From Podospora pseudoanserina (lineage: Eukaryota > Ascomycota > Sordariomycetes > Sordariales > Podosporaceae), in the NCBI RefSeq assembly GCF_035222485.1, contig NC_085925.1:2480001-2544000 (forward strand): a DNA stretch of 64,000 nt, in the 5' to 3' direction. The position numbers and the translations under genes were made by a program. Below are positions 1 through 11,262 of this stretch, piece by piece. The notes beneath the pieces are model-generated. The model was not told where the DNA came from, made no database searches, and saw only the letters and a list, made by a program, of their open reading frames with translations. How positions within the stretch are numbered: position 1 is the stretch's first letter; the number at the start of each line of letters is the position of its first letter.

Positions 1-478
1 TTGACAGGTTGATCGGGGCGAGTTTGCTGGGGAAGAATATCGAGGTGGAGAGGGACTTGGTCGAGGGGAGGGGGGAGAGGGTCGAGTTGAGCAAGTTGGT
101 GGACAAGGTGAGGGCGGATGGGTGGTTTTTTGAGGAGGAGATTGATCTTGCTTTTCCGGGGTGGTTGCCGAGGATGGAGTTGGGGGATATACGGCGGGAG
201 CCGCCGAGGGGGGGAGGAGGAGGCTTGGGTGGAGGGGCGGTTGAAGAGGTTGATGAGGAGGGAGGGGTACACTTGGGGGGGAGCCGCCGCCGGGGAGCAG
301 GAAAAGGGGCCGTAATTTGTGGAATATTGGTGGGGATTATGATGAGGATGATGAGGATGATGAGGATGAGGATGATGAGGATGAGGATGATGATGATGAG
401 GAGGAGGAGGAGGAAGAGGAGGAGGAGGAGGAGGAGGAGGAGGAGGAGGATAGTGAGATGGATGATGAGGAGGAGTAG
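1..478 (+). CDS. 3' end of an unrecognised protein with a long acidic tail (5' end outside window)
   Basis: The reading frame enters from the left edge in frame 3, with sequence such as DGWFFEEEIDLAFPGWLPR, so the N-terminus is outside the window. From about position 282 the sensible reading moves to frame 2. There it gives a basic patch (GSRKRGRN) and then a run of roughly 45 Asp and Glu residues, ending at TAG 476-478. The alternative frame gives a Met/Arg tract that looks artificial. The switch falls on a run of seven G (275-281), and adding one G would join the frames without a break. I found no splice pair that explains it. I do not recognise the family. Poly-acidic tails are common in histone- or ribosome-associated proteins, but that is only a hint. 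Confidence is good that coding sequence is present and low for function. Confidence 0.55.
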
Positions 479-871
479 TGAGGGAGGGAGGGAAGGGAGG
501 TTGGTGTTTTGATCTAGAACCAAGAGATGTCTTGTGTATCTGTTTACACACACTCTTCTGGCCCCTTTGATAACCCGAGTGCGGGTACTAATCCACATGA
601 GATGTAAGCCCCAGCTCCAAGACATTTCACACAAAAAGTCACACTTGCAGGATACACACTTCACCAAAAAACACACAGACAACAAAATAGTAACTATTCA
701 TTTCCGTTTCCATTTCCCTCCTGCTCCCTCTCAAAATAATAATAATAAAAAGTCACGCCTCACAGCGTAAAGAATACCGGGTTAAAACTGTTTCCATGAT
801 TTACCCTTCATATATCAAAAGTATACATCCTCCTCGAACTCCGCCCCCTTCACAAACTATCCTACATCTGT

Positions 872-2281
872 TCACAACCCCAAAGCAGCATTAAACACGC
901 TAGCAGCCTGAGCACCCTCAGCCTGACTAGCAGCCGCCGCGCCCTCCTCACAAGCCTCGATCGTCTCGGGGCTAGCCTTGCACGCACTATCCAGCCTCTG
1001 GCAGACAAAGAACGAAATAATATCAATGTTGAGCGCAGACCCATGCGAGAAATCAGCCGCGTTCACAGGCTGGAAGCTCTCCTCCTGACGCCCGTCAAGC
1101 CCAGCAGCGAACTGAATAGCGGGGCTGCCGCAGCTCCCAAAGTCCAGGACATTCTGGCGGCGACCGACGACGGAACGGCGAGCCTTGCGACGACGAGCAG
1201 CAGCCAAGCAAGCGGCCTCCTGCTGGTCGCACTGCCCAGTACCACCCTGGATCTGACCAGAGTTAGCAGCGTTGGCGCAGGCGTTCTTCTGAATGGCGCA
1301 CGAGCGCTGGATGGCGGCGCCGGCTTGGAGGAAGGTGTTTCCGTTGACGGAGAAGGGGCGGTTGGAAGCAGGGTCGGAAATGACGGCGGGGGCAGGGCCG
1401 CCGAGGGCGCCGGTGAAGGTCTGGACGTTCACAGTGCCGGTGGGGACCTCCTCAACGGGGGGTTCCTCAACGACGGGTGGCTCCTCATCTTCAACGACCG
1501 GCTCGCAGACCTCCTCCTCGTCAACGGGGGGCTCCTCGACAGCCGGGGGCTCCTCGACAGCAGGCTCGTCATCAACAACAGGCTCGCAGACCTCCTGATC
1601 GCCAACAGCGGCGAGGATGTCGGCCTCCGAAACAGCAGGCACCAAAAGGTTCTGGGAAATGATGCACCCAATCGCATCGTTCTCGTCGTTGCAGGTGTTA
1701 CCAGCAGCAGTAGGGTCGCCAATCTCACCAGGGGCAAAGGTGCCGCTCTGCAGAGCAAGAAGCGGGTCGGCCCCGATGGAGAACAAAGCCTTGGCCACCT
1801 CGAGCTCGACCTCGGCGTTGTTGGCCGCCTCGGCAGAAGCAGGGTCCTGGTGCTGGTTGATGTTGACGAGCTCGGCATTGACAGGAGTCTCGTTGCAGAG
1901 GGGGGAAGCCTCGCCGACGGTCAAGGTGTTACGCTCGAGGGCACGGAAGAGGATGGCGTTGATGGCCAAGTCGAGGTCGTTGGCGGCCTTGGCGTTGGTG
2001 AGAGCCTGGTCGGCGACGATCTGCTGGAGGCAGTCGAGGCGGTCGGCCGAGATGTCACCGGCGCCGTTGGCGGCGGCGGCGTTACCGAGGAGGGGGAACA
2101 CGCAGTCGAGGATGTTGTTTGGGTTGTTGAGCTTGAGGGCGACGTTGCAGGCGCGGAGGACGGCCTCGTGCGAGTGTTCCTGGGGAACCTCGCGCTTGGT
2201 GGCTCGGAGGGAGTAAGTGGGCACATCGCGGGCCGAGGCGAGGCCAACGGCGATGGCTACAAGAGCAGTTCCGTACTTCAT
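872..2281 (-). CDS. Secreted cell-wall-type protein with Glu/Pro-rich repeats
   Basis: This is a single-exon 469-residue protein starting at ATG 2281. The first 18 residues (MKYGTALVAIAVGLASA) form a signal peptide. A KR dibasic site near residue 30 could be cut by the Kex2 protease. The N-terminal half is an Ala/Leu/Asn-rich domain with scattered cysteines. Residues of about 230-285 form a low-complexity hinge in which VCEPVV followed by acidic and EEPP units is repeated. The C-terminal domain contains FDGSCG-like FGSCGSPAIQFAAG and VCQRLDSAC segments, with paired cysteines. This resembles abundant secreted cell-wall proteins of Sordariomycetes that have no known enzymatic activity. No GPI signal is evident at the end (FNAALGL). 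A 2.3 kb gene-free stretch lies upstream. Secretion is well supported; the cell-wall location is inferred. Confidence 0.8.
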   Translation of the reverse strand: MKYGTALVAIAVGLASARDVPTYSLRATKREVPQEHSHEAVLRACNVALKLNNPNNILDCVFPLLGNAAAANGAGDISADRLDCLQQIVADQALTNAKAANDLDLAINAILFRALERNTLTVGEASPLCNETPVNAELVNINQHQDPASAEAANNAEVELEVAKALFSIGADPLLALQSGTFAPGEIGDPTAAGNTCNDENDAIGCIISQNLLVPAVSEADILAAVGDQEVCEPVVDDEPAVEEPPAVEEPPVDEEEVCEPVVEDEEPPVVEEPPVEEVPTGTVNVQTFTGALGGPAPAVISDPASNRPFSVNGNTFLQAGAAIQRSCAIQKNACANAANSGQIQGGTGQCDQQEAACLAAARRRKARRSVVGRRQNVLDFGSCGSPAIQFAAGLDGRQEESFQPVNAADFSHGSALNIDIISFFVCQRLDSACKASPETIEACEEGAAAASQAEGAQAASVFNAALGL

Positions 2282-4576
2282 GGTGATGGTTGGTGTTTGT
2301 GGTGGTGGTGGTGATGTTTACACACAAAAAGGGACTGATATGTACAGTTGAAAGAGAAGGGAGGCCCGGCCTAAGGAAGTAAAAATGATCGTGTATCAAA
2401 AGAGCGTCTTGGAGCCAAGTTCACAGAACTAAAGCTAACAAAAAAGAGAGGACGAAGTCGGGGTGAGCGTGAGGAGAGAGGTGGAAAGGAAACGGTGACA
2501 TTGTGAAGGGTGGTGGTATCTTATATACGGAGTATGGGCATATGCCACTTGCCTATGCCAGGGGCAGGAAGATCGGGAGGATGTGCCGCCAGACGGGGGG
2601 AGCATGGATCCTGGGATTCTCTTTCTCCTTGCCAACGGTGAGCAAGGACTGTACCGATTGTCAGGACGAAGCTAGAGACCATGACTAGCAAGGTGGTCCT
2701 TGTCGATACACCAGCTACAGGGTGCTGTGAGCCGCTGGCCTAGAAGGGCGCCACCGGTTGCGATGTGTTCCGGAACAAGACGAACACCGCGAGCCGCGTG
2801 GGCGCTTGTTGTTGTGGGGTTTGACCATAACCCAGCTTCCCACTCAGGAGGTGCGGCAGACCCATGCTTGTTGTAAGTGCGTTGGTGAGAGTCCGGATTT
2901 CCCGTTTGGACTGACGACTGCCTGCTTTGACCCCTTGGCGATGCCTGGGCAGCTTGAGATTCTTCTTCCTGTCATGATTACAACTGTTCGGAGGTAAGGA
3001 TTGCGGTGGACTTGTACAAGATGACAAGGTCGCATGGCAGGGCGAAGAATGGCCGTTCTTGGTGTTGGCAACCGAGAGAGGCTCCAGTGGGCTCACCGTA
3101 GCAATTTCCTTGTGATGTCACATTGGATTCCTCTCTGAAGTCCATGATCAGATCAGACGGAACATGGGACGTCGCTTGTCTCACCTTGGTGGATGCATGG
3201 AGAGAGCCGCATGCAGGGGGACGCTGAAGGTACGTAGCGCCCCGCTCGAAACGATGAACGGTGGCTCGCGAGTTGGCGGCATCATCCCCGCTAACACCGT
3301 TCCACCCAATTTCTGTTGCCAAGTGTTAGTGACGGTCCATCGGAGATTTCCTCAGACACCACAGAAACATGTCGACTGCGACGACATTCCCCTTGAAATC
3401 CCCAACCACGGCGTCGACCCAACGTGTACGCGAGCAAATCTTTCCTGCCGTTTTCATGATCACCACTGTCATCCAGCCACAGGAAAAAGAGACAACCCTC
3501 TCCGGGTTTCTTGGAAAAGGTCAACATCAGACGAAAACGAGATGAGCTTGCGAGCCGTTAGATAATGGCATTCGCCCGTCTTCACTTGGCTGAAGAGATG
3601 GGATTTCGACATGGTATTTGCCGCCCTCTGATACAGCATGTGATGTACCTTCGATTTCGAGCATGCTCCCATCTATCACAATCGATCAGATCTCATTCGG
3701 CCTGTCGTCCGAACAATTCTAACGCCTCTTCCGCTGTGGCTGTCTATCATTCAACTATCACGGATCTCATCCCTATTTCCCACCATTTACTACGCAACAT
3801 CCTCTCCTGCTCAACATTCCCCATCCCATCCCATCCCAACCCCCACGCATCACCCCCCCTGCCCAGAAACAACGTCACTATCACCAAGGCATAAACCCTC
3901 CAACCGGCACATCCATTCCCCGAATCATCAAAATGACACTCAACCTCTTAACCTCCAAGCGCCTGCATGAACCGTTTTAGGGGCTTCGTCTCCAAAAGAA
4001 TTTCCCCTAAGCAAATACATGTCGGGTAGGTCAAGCTTCAGTAACGTCAACCGGTACTTGTATGATCGGCGCCCTATTGAGGTGACAGTACCACTCTTTA
4101 TCAGAGAAAGGGGGTTATATGATCAAGGCATATACGCCTGGGCAGCAGGGGTGCAGGTTCATGATCGTTGACGCATCAAACAATGTGACCATCCATCACC
4201 GGTGCTCGAACGTACAAGTACTATACGAGTACGCGTGCCAGCTCCCAGAGGGTCGCTATTTGCTATCGAGACTGACAGTGCTCGATCATTAAACACCTAC
4301 CACTGTTTCTCGCCTTCGATCGGCATGCCCCATTCTTGGAAGCTGGACCCAAATCTTGTGCAACAGACCCGAGGGCAAGGACCAAAGCAAGTCACTCTCG
4401 ATCCATCATTGCCCTGTGGACTTGATTTCTTCCGAGCTGTATACCTATCCACGCCAGGTCAGGTCACCCGAGGTGAACCCAAATGCTTCGGAAATATATA
4501 TACGCTTGCCCATCACGCGGTGTAACTGGAGCTCTCTGGAGCAGTAGCAATCTTGCCCAGCTTACCAACCCCCAGC
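2282..4576. other. Gene-free region upstream of the secreted-protein gene
   Basis: Only short overlapping open frames occur here, none with recognisable motifs or a consistent codon pattern. The part nearest 2282 holds the 5' leader of the secreted-protein gene, rich in GGT repeats. A CT-rich stretch at about 3770-3860 could be a promoter pyrimidine tract. I see no tRNA, repeat family or transposon end. Confidence 0.5.
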
Positions 4577-5764
4577 TTAGAACATCTCCCACAGCGGCGG
4601 TGGCAAAACAGGCAAATGCTGCTCCTTCACGGCCACCTTCCTCTGCTGCTGCTTCTTCACCCCCACAAAAATGACCTTCTTCCCCTTGCTACCCTGCCCC
4701 TGGACGAGAAAACTCTTAGAGTCCAAGCCATAGTAATCAGAGATGGAGTGCGTCAACCACCGCCTAAATGCGCGCTCATTAGCACCCTCGTATCACACAC
4801 ACAGTCACTGGGCAGGAGAAACATACTTAAACGCACCCCCAACCTCATCATCCCCCGCCGTATCAAGCACCATCCCCCTCTCCTGCTCCCCACCAACCCG
4901 CCTCGTAGCACTCTTGATCTCGGTCTCCACGGGCGGCTTCCCCTCCCTCACTTTATTTCCCCCCCTCCCCACAAACACAATCTCCTCATCCTCCGGATCC
5001 GTCTCCTCACTCTCCATCGCCTCCTCCTCCTCCCGCCTCTCCTGCTCCTCCACCGTCACCGCCAGCCCCCTCTCAACAACAAACCTCCTAACCGGCTCCT
5101 CCAACACCCTCAACCACCTCCCCACCGCCGGCGTCCTCTTCGCCGTAGCCCGAAAGTTCTGGGGTATATATCCCAGCTCCCCCGGGGCCGGTTTAGTTTC
5201 CTGCCTAGGATGCTTCCTCCCCTCCACAACCTCCCTCAACCCCCGTTCCCAGTACCCCGCAAGTTGGTACGGCACCGTGGGCAAGACAGGATACGTAGGC
5301 TGAATCTGGTAATCACTCGGCAGAGGCGGCTGCGCGTTGGGGACCCCCAAAAGGTGATCATTCTCCCACCTCCTCCTCTGTCTCGACCCAGGGTTTCCCT
5401 TGATCAACGCCTCCCGTTTCTTCATCGAGTCCCTTCTTGACGGGGGGCGGCGAGGAGGGGTGATTGTTTGCCCTGCTGCACCCGCAGCGGGGTCAAACCT
5501 CAGCTTGAGAGCCGCGGCAGGGGGATCATGGCTATCAATCGGGATAGCGAGCGAGTTCGAGGTCCCGCGCGCGACTTGGGGGGTGATGTTCAGGGACTCG
5601 AGCGCCGAGACGGTCCAAGCTTCGATGTCGACCGTGGCTGTTGAGGCGGAGGAGAGGGTGTGCTGATGCAGGGGAGCGGATGGGGGGTGCTGCTGTTGAG
5701 GGTGGCTGTCGGAGTGTTCGCCGTCCTCGGAGGGGGCGGAGGGGGGGTGCTGGGTGATTGCCAT
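4577..5764 (-). CDS. R3H domain protein with R3H-associated N-terminal domain
   Basis: The coding sequence is complement(join(4577..4763,4827..5764)), 374 residues. The 63-nt intron has donor GTATGT, a GTGCTAATG branch site and a TTTAG acceptor. Without the splice the frame would stop after KYVSPAQ and lose the R3H core. The start is the ATG at 5764 (MAITQHPP); the open frame continues upstream but that part has no conserved look. Residues of about 105-200 match the fungal R3H-associated region (WENDHLLGVPN, LPTVPYQLAGYWERGL). The R3H-like stretch follows, with RWLRVLEEPVRRF before and RRWLTHSISDYYGLDSKSF after the junction, separated by an acidic insert. R3H domains bind single-stranded nucleic acid, so an RNA-related role is likely. 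The specific target is unknown. Confidence 0.85.
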
Positions 5765-6548
5765 TGTTTTCGTATGGTCAACCAATACCAACTTGTAGAT
5801 ATCGCGCGCGCGCGCAAAAGCCAGAAAATCTTCGCGAAGAGGTTGTGCGAAGAAGGGTGGACGGCGAAAGCGCGTAAAGTGGCGACCGCTGGCCGTTGAA
5901 CTTCCCCGGCAAGATGCCAAGAACGGGGCTTATCTCTCGGCGATAAGAACCGCGGGGCAGCTGGAATAGAGGTCCGGATAGGAAAAGAAAAGAGTTCAGG
6001 AAAAAGAAAAGGAGAGGGGAAAGGTTGAAAAGTAAATAAAAGAAATCCTCCCCAGTCCCAGAAGCGGTGAAACAATGCTTAGGAAAGATGGCCGATGATG
6101 AAAGAGGGGGAGGAGATCATGACTGGCAGTGACACATTGACTATTGTCCGGGGTGAGCAGCCAATCGGAAGCGGAGCGCAAGGCATGCGGAGCTCGGCGA
6201 GTGACTCCAATTCATCATCGACGACCACATGTCTCAAAGGCACGCCTTATTGATGATGGGTCTTGGATGTCTGAGGAGGGCCCGAGCAACGGTCGATAGG
6301 CTCTGTCTGACAAGTTTTCCAATGCCCGCCCTTCTCAAGTCCAGGAAACATGACTCTTCCCCTCAAGCAGAGCGTTTTGAACTCGAAACATTGGGAACGA
6401 TAGTGAGCAGCACCAAAATAAACAGCACATAATAACAAAATGGTATTACCTCCAACTCCACCTCCCCCAAAGACAATCCTCTATCCTACCCGCTTTTGTT
6501 GCCATAGTCCGTCCATCCATTCACCATCACCAAACATTACTACACCCC
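5765..6548. promoter_or_regulatory. Promoter/leader of the R3H gene and 3' flank of the PAN gene
   Basis: Both neighbours read leftward, so this stretch should hold the R3H promoter and the PAN-gene terminator. A CG-alternating run (about 5802-5815) lies in the likely leader. No gene, tRNA or repeat is seen. Confidence 0.4.
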
Positions 6549-7985
6549 TCACGACCACCGATTCTGCCCCAACCCATTCAAACTACTCCTCAACTCCCTC
6601 AGCTCCGCCCTCCCATTCCTAACCTCATAAACCTTCACCCCTCCCCTTTCCCCTTCCTTTTCCCCTCTCCCCATCTCCCCCTCCTCAATATCCCCCAGCC
6701 TCTCCATCCCCCTCCTATCCCTGTCCCCCACCATACCCAAAACACTATTCCTCACACTATTCCTCCTTTCCCCGGTATTTACTTCACTAAAATTCCCCAT
6801 CCTCCTCCCGTTACTACCCACAGTAGAGCTCCTACTCACATTACTATTCCCTATCCCCACCGGCAAAGGCGGAACCCTCGGCACTGGACTGGAAGACCAC
6901 CGACTAGGCAACCAAGCGGTAAACAACCCTGATATTGGCGACGGTCTAGAAATGTTCCTTCTTGGCTCGGTTGGGGACGAAGAAGGGGATGATTGCCTTC
7001 GGCGTTTGAGCATGATAAAGGATATCACTATCAGTGCTATGGCAGCTACTGACCCGACGACGGGCGCGGCGATCCAGGCGTTGCTTGAGGGGGGGTCTAT
7101 GGAGGGGTCGTTGGCGCCGCCGGAGAAGGTGTCGGGGAACTGATCTGGCGAGGCTGAGGGGGCAGGGAATGGGAAGGCCGGCGGCGGAGCGAGGGTTTCA
7201 GTGGTTGAGCTGATATCAGGGACCGCAGTGGTGGCTTCGTCTGGTAAAGCCGTTGTGGTGGCGGCGGGTGGGAGCTCAATAGAAGATGGGGTTATGGATG
7301 GGTTCGCGGGAGGAGTGAAGAAGACCACCCCGTTGCCATTCGCCGCTCCCCCCGGTGGCACCGGAATAGTCGACACCCCCGGCCCGGGCGGGGGCTGATT
7401 CGGGTCAACCGCCGCCAACACACGCGCCGAATCCGTCCTCCGGTCCGCGGCTAAATCTCCAGGGTCGGCGACGCCGGTCTTGAGATAACAGTTCTTGAAC
7501 CCAAGGTTCAAGGTCGGATCGTAGCTCACGGCTGCGCACCCTGATGTAGCAGCACACTGTCCCAAGCAATCCTGGAATGTCGGTGCAAAGTTCTGGCTCA
7601 TGTCACTCCCAGCAATAATGAACCCGCACATGACCTGGAAGTTTGTCCCCAGTGCCACCTGGGTGCCGGGTAATGCAGGGCAGTTGGACGAGGCTTCGGG
7701 GAAGGAGGCGATTCCGGAGTCGATACCACGCACGAACTGCCTCGGGTCGACCGGTGCGAGGCGGGTCTTTAAGAAACATCTTGTCCCGTCGTACGACGCC
7801 CCATCGCAGCGAGGGTGGAAAGAGGAGCAGAGATCCATGCATGCCGTCAAGTCGAACGCGTCCAACCTCTCCACAACATCCCCGTCGAGGTTGGTGTTGC
7901 AAAACAGGGTAAAGTCCTGAACACTCCCTATCGTCGTCCCATTCCCGCTCGCCCGAGTGCAGGGATTATTCTGTCGTCGATTCAT
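6549..7985 (-). CDS. PAN/Apple-like single-pass membrane protein
   Basis: This is one exon. Three in-frame ATGs are possible (8060, 8036, 7985); I chose 7985 (MNRRQNNPC), which gives 478 residues. Two cysteine-rich modules follow, each with the PAN_4-like pattern: CMDLCSSFHPRCDGASYD with CFLKT, then CLGQCAATSGCAAVSYD with CYLKT. These folds bind protein or carbohydrate. A Pro/Thr/Ser-rich stalk of about 110 residues leads to one transmembrane helix (WIAAPVVGSVAAIALIVISF), then a basic stop-transfer (KRRRQ) and a Ser/Arg-rich cytoplasmic tail. I see no classical cleaved signal peptide at any of the ATGs, so a short upstream exon could be missing. It is probably a cell-surface adhesion or sensor protein, with no named orthologue known to me. 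Confidence 0.75.
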   Translation of the reverse strand: MNRRQNNPCTRASGNGTTIGSVQDFTLFCNTNLDGDVVERLDAFDLTACMDLCSSFHPRCDGASYDGTRCFLKTRLAPVDPRQFVRGIDSGIASFPEASSNCPALPGTQVALGTNFQVMCGFIIAGSDMSQNFAPTFQDCLGQCAATSGCAAVSYDPTLNLGFKNCYLKTGVADPGDLAADRRTDSARVLAAVDPNQPPPGPGVSTIPVPPGGAANGNGVVFFTPPANPSITPSSIELPPAATTTALPDEATTAVPDISSTTETLAPPPAFPFPAPSASPDQFPDTFSGGANDPSIDPPSSNAWIAAPVVGSVAAIALIVISFIMLKRRRQSSPSSSPTEPRRNISRPSPISGLFTAWLPSRWSSSPVPRVPPLPVGIGNSNVSRSSTVGSNGRRMGNFSEVNTGERRNSVRNSVLGMVGDRDRRGMERLGDIEEGEMGRGEKEGERGGVKVYEVRNGRAELRELRSSLNGLGQNRWS

Positions 7986-9555
7986 CCTCGCTCGATCCAG
8001 TATTTTCGTATGTGGTAGAGTGTGTGAAGGTGACATTGTGATATGTGTGTGATCAATCATCCAACCCAGTTGGAATGTATGTGATGACAAGTGTGATGGG
8101 AGATCAGTGTTCGAGGAAAAGTGTCAGGATAATCCGTCATCTAGACAAGCAATAAACATTATGATGAGACGTCCACCATCCTCAACACACTTTGGCAAGA
8201 CCAAGAAGAAAAAGAGAAGGGGGAATCGAGCACACCACAAACCCCAAAAAACCTGCCCAACACCCTTTATACCAACCAACCTCGCGGAACATCGCCAGTC
8301 AGTCCCCCAAACCCGTCGCAGACAAAGCATATCGCATACGCCAGACCTGATCGACCTTACATCAACCCAATGCCGGACAGTGCTTCACCCACCACGACCA
8401 CCACAGCTCCAGCCCATCTGGTCTGTGGCTACTTGTGGCGGGTAAACTACCACATGAGACGGCACTCTTGAAGGATGTCCCAACAGCCTTGTTCCATGTA
8501 AGCAGATCATCCCCCTCAACCCGTGCCCCTTCCGGTTCGCCAAACACCCACACCACCGGAACAATCCCCCCAAGAGCCCCAAGCCTTATTTCTCTACCCG
8601 CTGCCCCAATCCCTCAGGATAAATACCTCTTCAAGTTTGATGTTTTGTCGCGGCCATCGATCAGGACAGACAGGCATTTTGCCGCCTGCTTCGGAGCCAA
8701 ATGTTAACCAAAAAAGGGGTGGTCAGCCCCCGGGTCATCACCATCGAAGGCAATGCACAAAAGAGAAAACCAGCCCTCCATCCCTCCCAGATACAATCTG
8801 CAGGGACCCACGATCTATCCCAGATGTGTCCTCGCCCGTCAAGCCACTGGCGTTTGGGTTCTATGCCCGTGCGCGCGCGCGGGGTTGCATCAGATCGCAT
8901 TGTCAAGCATATCGCGCTCAGATGCCAATCCATCCTCAGACAACAGGCCTTCCCCAGAAAACCCATCAGACGGGGCGTGCAAAGATCTGGGGAGGAGGAG
9001 GAGTGTCGCTTAGCATCTTGCAGATTCTCGGGGTGGGCGATTGTCGAAACAACACGATCCGTTCAATATCACTCATGGTCGGCGACGCCGTCGCTGTCAG
9101 TCAAGCAGTCAGTGCTGCTGCAGGGGAAAAATTGGCGTAAAGATAGTCGTGTTCGTATTGATCAACCATCGTACCGTACCTACACATCATGTAGCATGAT
9201 CCCCAAATCTGCGATTGCTGGTAAAAGTCGAAAGATAAGAGTCGCTCAAGCAACCGACCACATGCTACATGCACCCTAACCCTAACCTAACCATCCGTCA
9301 TCCTCCCCAAAACACAGAACCACTCTGAGAGCGCTCCTCTTCCCTTTAAAGCCAAACGCCATATATTTCAGACTCGATAACCCTACATGCCAAAAGATGG
9401 GCTCAAGCCGCCCTCATAACGCCGCCTCCCAATGTAATGCAAGTCGTTTAGATACCGGACAGAGTCGTCCTCTGTTCCTAACTGGTCAAGAAATGAAATA
9501 TGAACCTAACAATGCTTAACCGCCCTCAATACGGAATATCAGACTTTCCGTTATC
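7986..9555. other. Intergenic region without a supported gene
   Basis: It lies between the 5' end of the PAN gene and the 3' end of the PQ-loop gene. Open frames here are short and lack motifs. It contains a short telomere-like repeat at 9274-9292 and a (GC)n run near 8871-8881. No tRNA-like cloverleaf was recognised. Confidence 0.45.
9274..9292. repeat. Interstitial telomere-like repeat
   Basis: Two CCCTAA units are followed by CCTAACC, the complement of the TTAGGG telomere repeat used by most filamentous fungi. It is far from any chromosome end in this window. It is too short to be a former telomere with confidence; it could also be a binding site for a telobox factor. Confidence 0.6.
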
Positions 9556-10690
9556 CTATCCACGGTTGGTGTCAAAATTCCTGTGAGGGTCGCCAATACC
9601 GCCGGGCTTGAGCAGCGGTGTGGTCTCCGCTGCTGCGTCGCTATCCTGACGATCCAAGATGGTCTGGAGATGGTCTGGGGAGTTGGCGTAGTGTTCGGGG
9701 TGAGAGGTGTACCGGCCGGGAGTATCATCATCAAAGCCATTAGCGTGAAGATGTGATGGCGGCAGGCTGTCAATGGTTGAACTGACGAGGCCGTTGCGGG
9801 ATTGGATCTCGTAGTAGATGGCGAGGTACAGCAGCAGGCCTTGCATGGTGGCCGTCAGGACGAAAATGCCCCACGAACTCCAACCAGCCAAGCCAAGGCG
9901 CGCAAACAAGCTGGCCGCAAAGAGGAAGCCACCGGGCGTCTGGATGCACATCATGGGAATGCTGAGACTGCCCACATGCTTAAGATGGTAAGTCGTCCAG
10001 ATTTGCGGAACGTATTGCACTGCCGCCAAAAGAGCAGCCATGACGCCCAGTACGTTGGCCCAAATTTCCAGGTGGTCCTTGGCAAGCGTCGACAGAATGC
10101 CCGTAACGAGAATGACAGCGAGGCCGTGGAGCAGGGTCAACGAGGCTACCAACAAAGCTGTCTGCCACCTCGGCTGGTCCTCCTCTTCACCCAGCTCTTC
10201 GTTATCGGGGTCGTGGGCGGGATTATATCGGAAGAAGACGAGGAACAAGACGAAGCTATGCGTTTGTTAACAACGGGATCCCGCCATGCCCAGCAAATAA
10301 AGACTTACATGAAGGTGAAGCAAATCCACTGCACACCTAGTTGCGCAATCCCAAGCAGTCCAGCAACACAGTGCAATGTCTCGAGCTCCTTGCAGCAGGC
10401 GACGTCTTGTCTCGATTGTGGAAGCAGCAAGATGTTGGCAAAAGCCGATGTCGCCGAGGTTGTACCGAGCAGGATAAAGTACGGGGAGATGCCCTCAGAG
10501 GTGCCACGCGAGATGATTCGGAAGTGCTGGGGTAGGTAGCTGATGAGCATGCCAACCACGATGACGCTGCGGGACTGTCAGTACAGGAAGAAGGCATGAG
10601 AGAGGATCAAGCCCACCTCGAAACGATGAGGTTCACAACGTTAAGGTCGCGAAGTTTCTCGCAGCGGTCTGCACTGAATAGTGACTCCAT
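9556..10690 (-). CDS. PQ-loop repeat membrane transporter
   Basis: The coding sequence is complement(join(9556..10255,10309..10566,10617..10690)), 343 residues. The introns are 53 and 50 nt, with GTAAGT and GTGGGC donors and good branch sites. The start is ATG 10690 (MESLFSADRCEKL). Two PQ-loop motifs are clear: ISYLPQHFRIISRGTSEGIS in exon 2 and VQYVPQIWTTYHLKHVGSLS in exon 3. About seven hydrophobic segments surround them, the layout of the cystinosin/Ypq/SWEET superfamily. Members move amino acids or sugars, often across the vacuolar membrane. The hydrophilic C-tail contains ETTPLL, an acidic dileucine signal that fits vacuolar sorting. The substrate cannot be read from the sequence. It is divergently arranged with the WD40 gene. 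Confidence 0.88.
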
Positions 10691-11262
10691 CTTGAATACC
10701 TTGATGGGTTTGATGATGGCTGATAACGGTGGAGGCGCTTTTGTTGCAGGGAGTTCTCAGGAGATGCTGGCACCAGGGCTCCTGCTCGACGTTGGTTCTG
10801 TCCCACAAAGAGTCTCTCTCGTATGACACTGCGTCTCAATCGTCTGGTAACTTTGGTGAGGAGCAGCCGCGACTCTCGAGGCTGATGTCGCGACTGGATG
10901 TTTGGTGAGCTGGAGAAGGCGTCAGGCGGACAGCTCATGCACGGTTGCGTAGCTTTCCCCCTGCAGTTGCCTGCCGGGCGCTGGTCTCCAGGGCGCCCGC
11001 CGCCATTGTGGGGGAGGAAATGTGGGGCAACGAGGCCCTAGACCTTCAAGGTTCTCGCTATTAGCGCTTTCCATTGATCAAGGTACTTTATCAGCAAATT
11101 CATGTGAGAAGATACTTGACAAAGCGGTCTACACTATTTGCAGCTTGACTTCAATTCTCATCTCGTCGCAACTATCATCGAGCTCAATATCAAGACGATT
11201 TCCCTCAGACTCTCTCTCATTCAACATTGACTCGAAAAAATACAAAATACAGAGTATCCAAG
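10691..11262. promoter_or_regulatory. Bidirectional promoter between the PQ-loop and WD40 genes
   Basis: The two flanking genes diverge, so both promoters must lie in these 572 bases. No TATA box stands out. The right part (11,120-11,250) is A- and C-rich, as in many fungal leaders. Confidence 0.5.

Noticed and set aside
331-450. Met/Arg-rich tract in frame 3 at the left edge
   Set aside because: The same DNA in frame 2 gives a typical acidic tail with a natural stop. The Met/Arg reading is a frame artefact of GAT/GAG repeats.
1043-2314. 423-codon + strand open frame
   Set aside because: It is the exact antisense of the secreted protein gene, which has a signal peptide and family-like cysteines. 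The antisense translation is Gly/Leu/Val-rich with no motif.
4805-4826. Unspliced C-terminus (KYVSPAQ) of the R3H protein
   Set aside because: A perfect GTATGT donor, CTAAT branch and TTTAG acceptor restore the R3H core when spliced.
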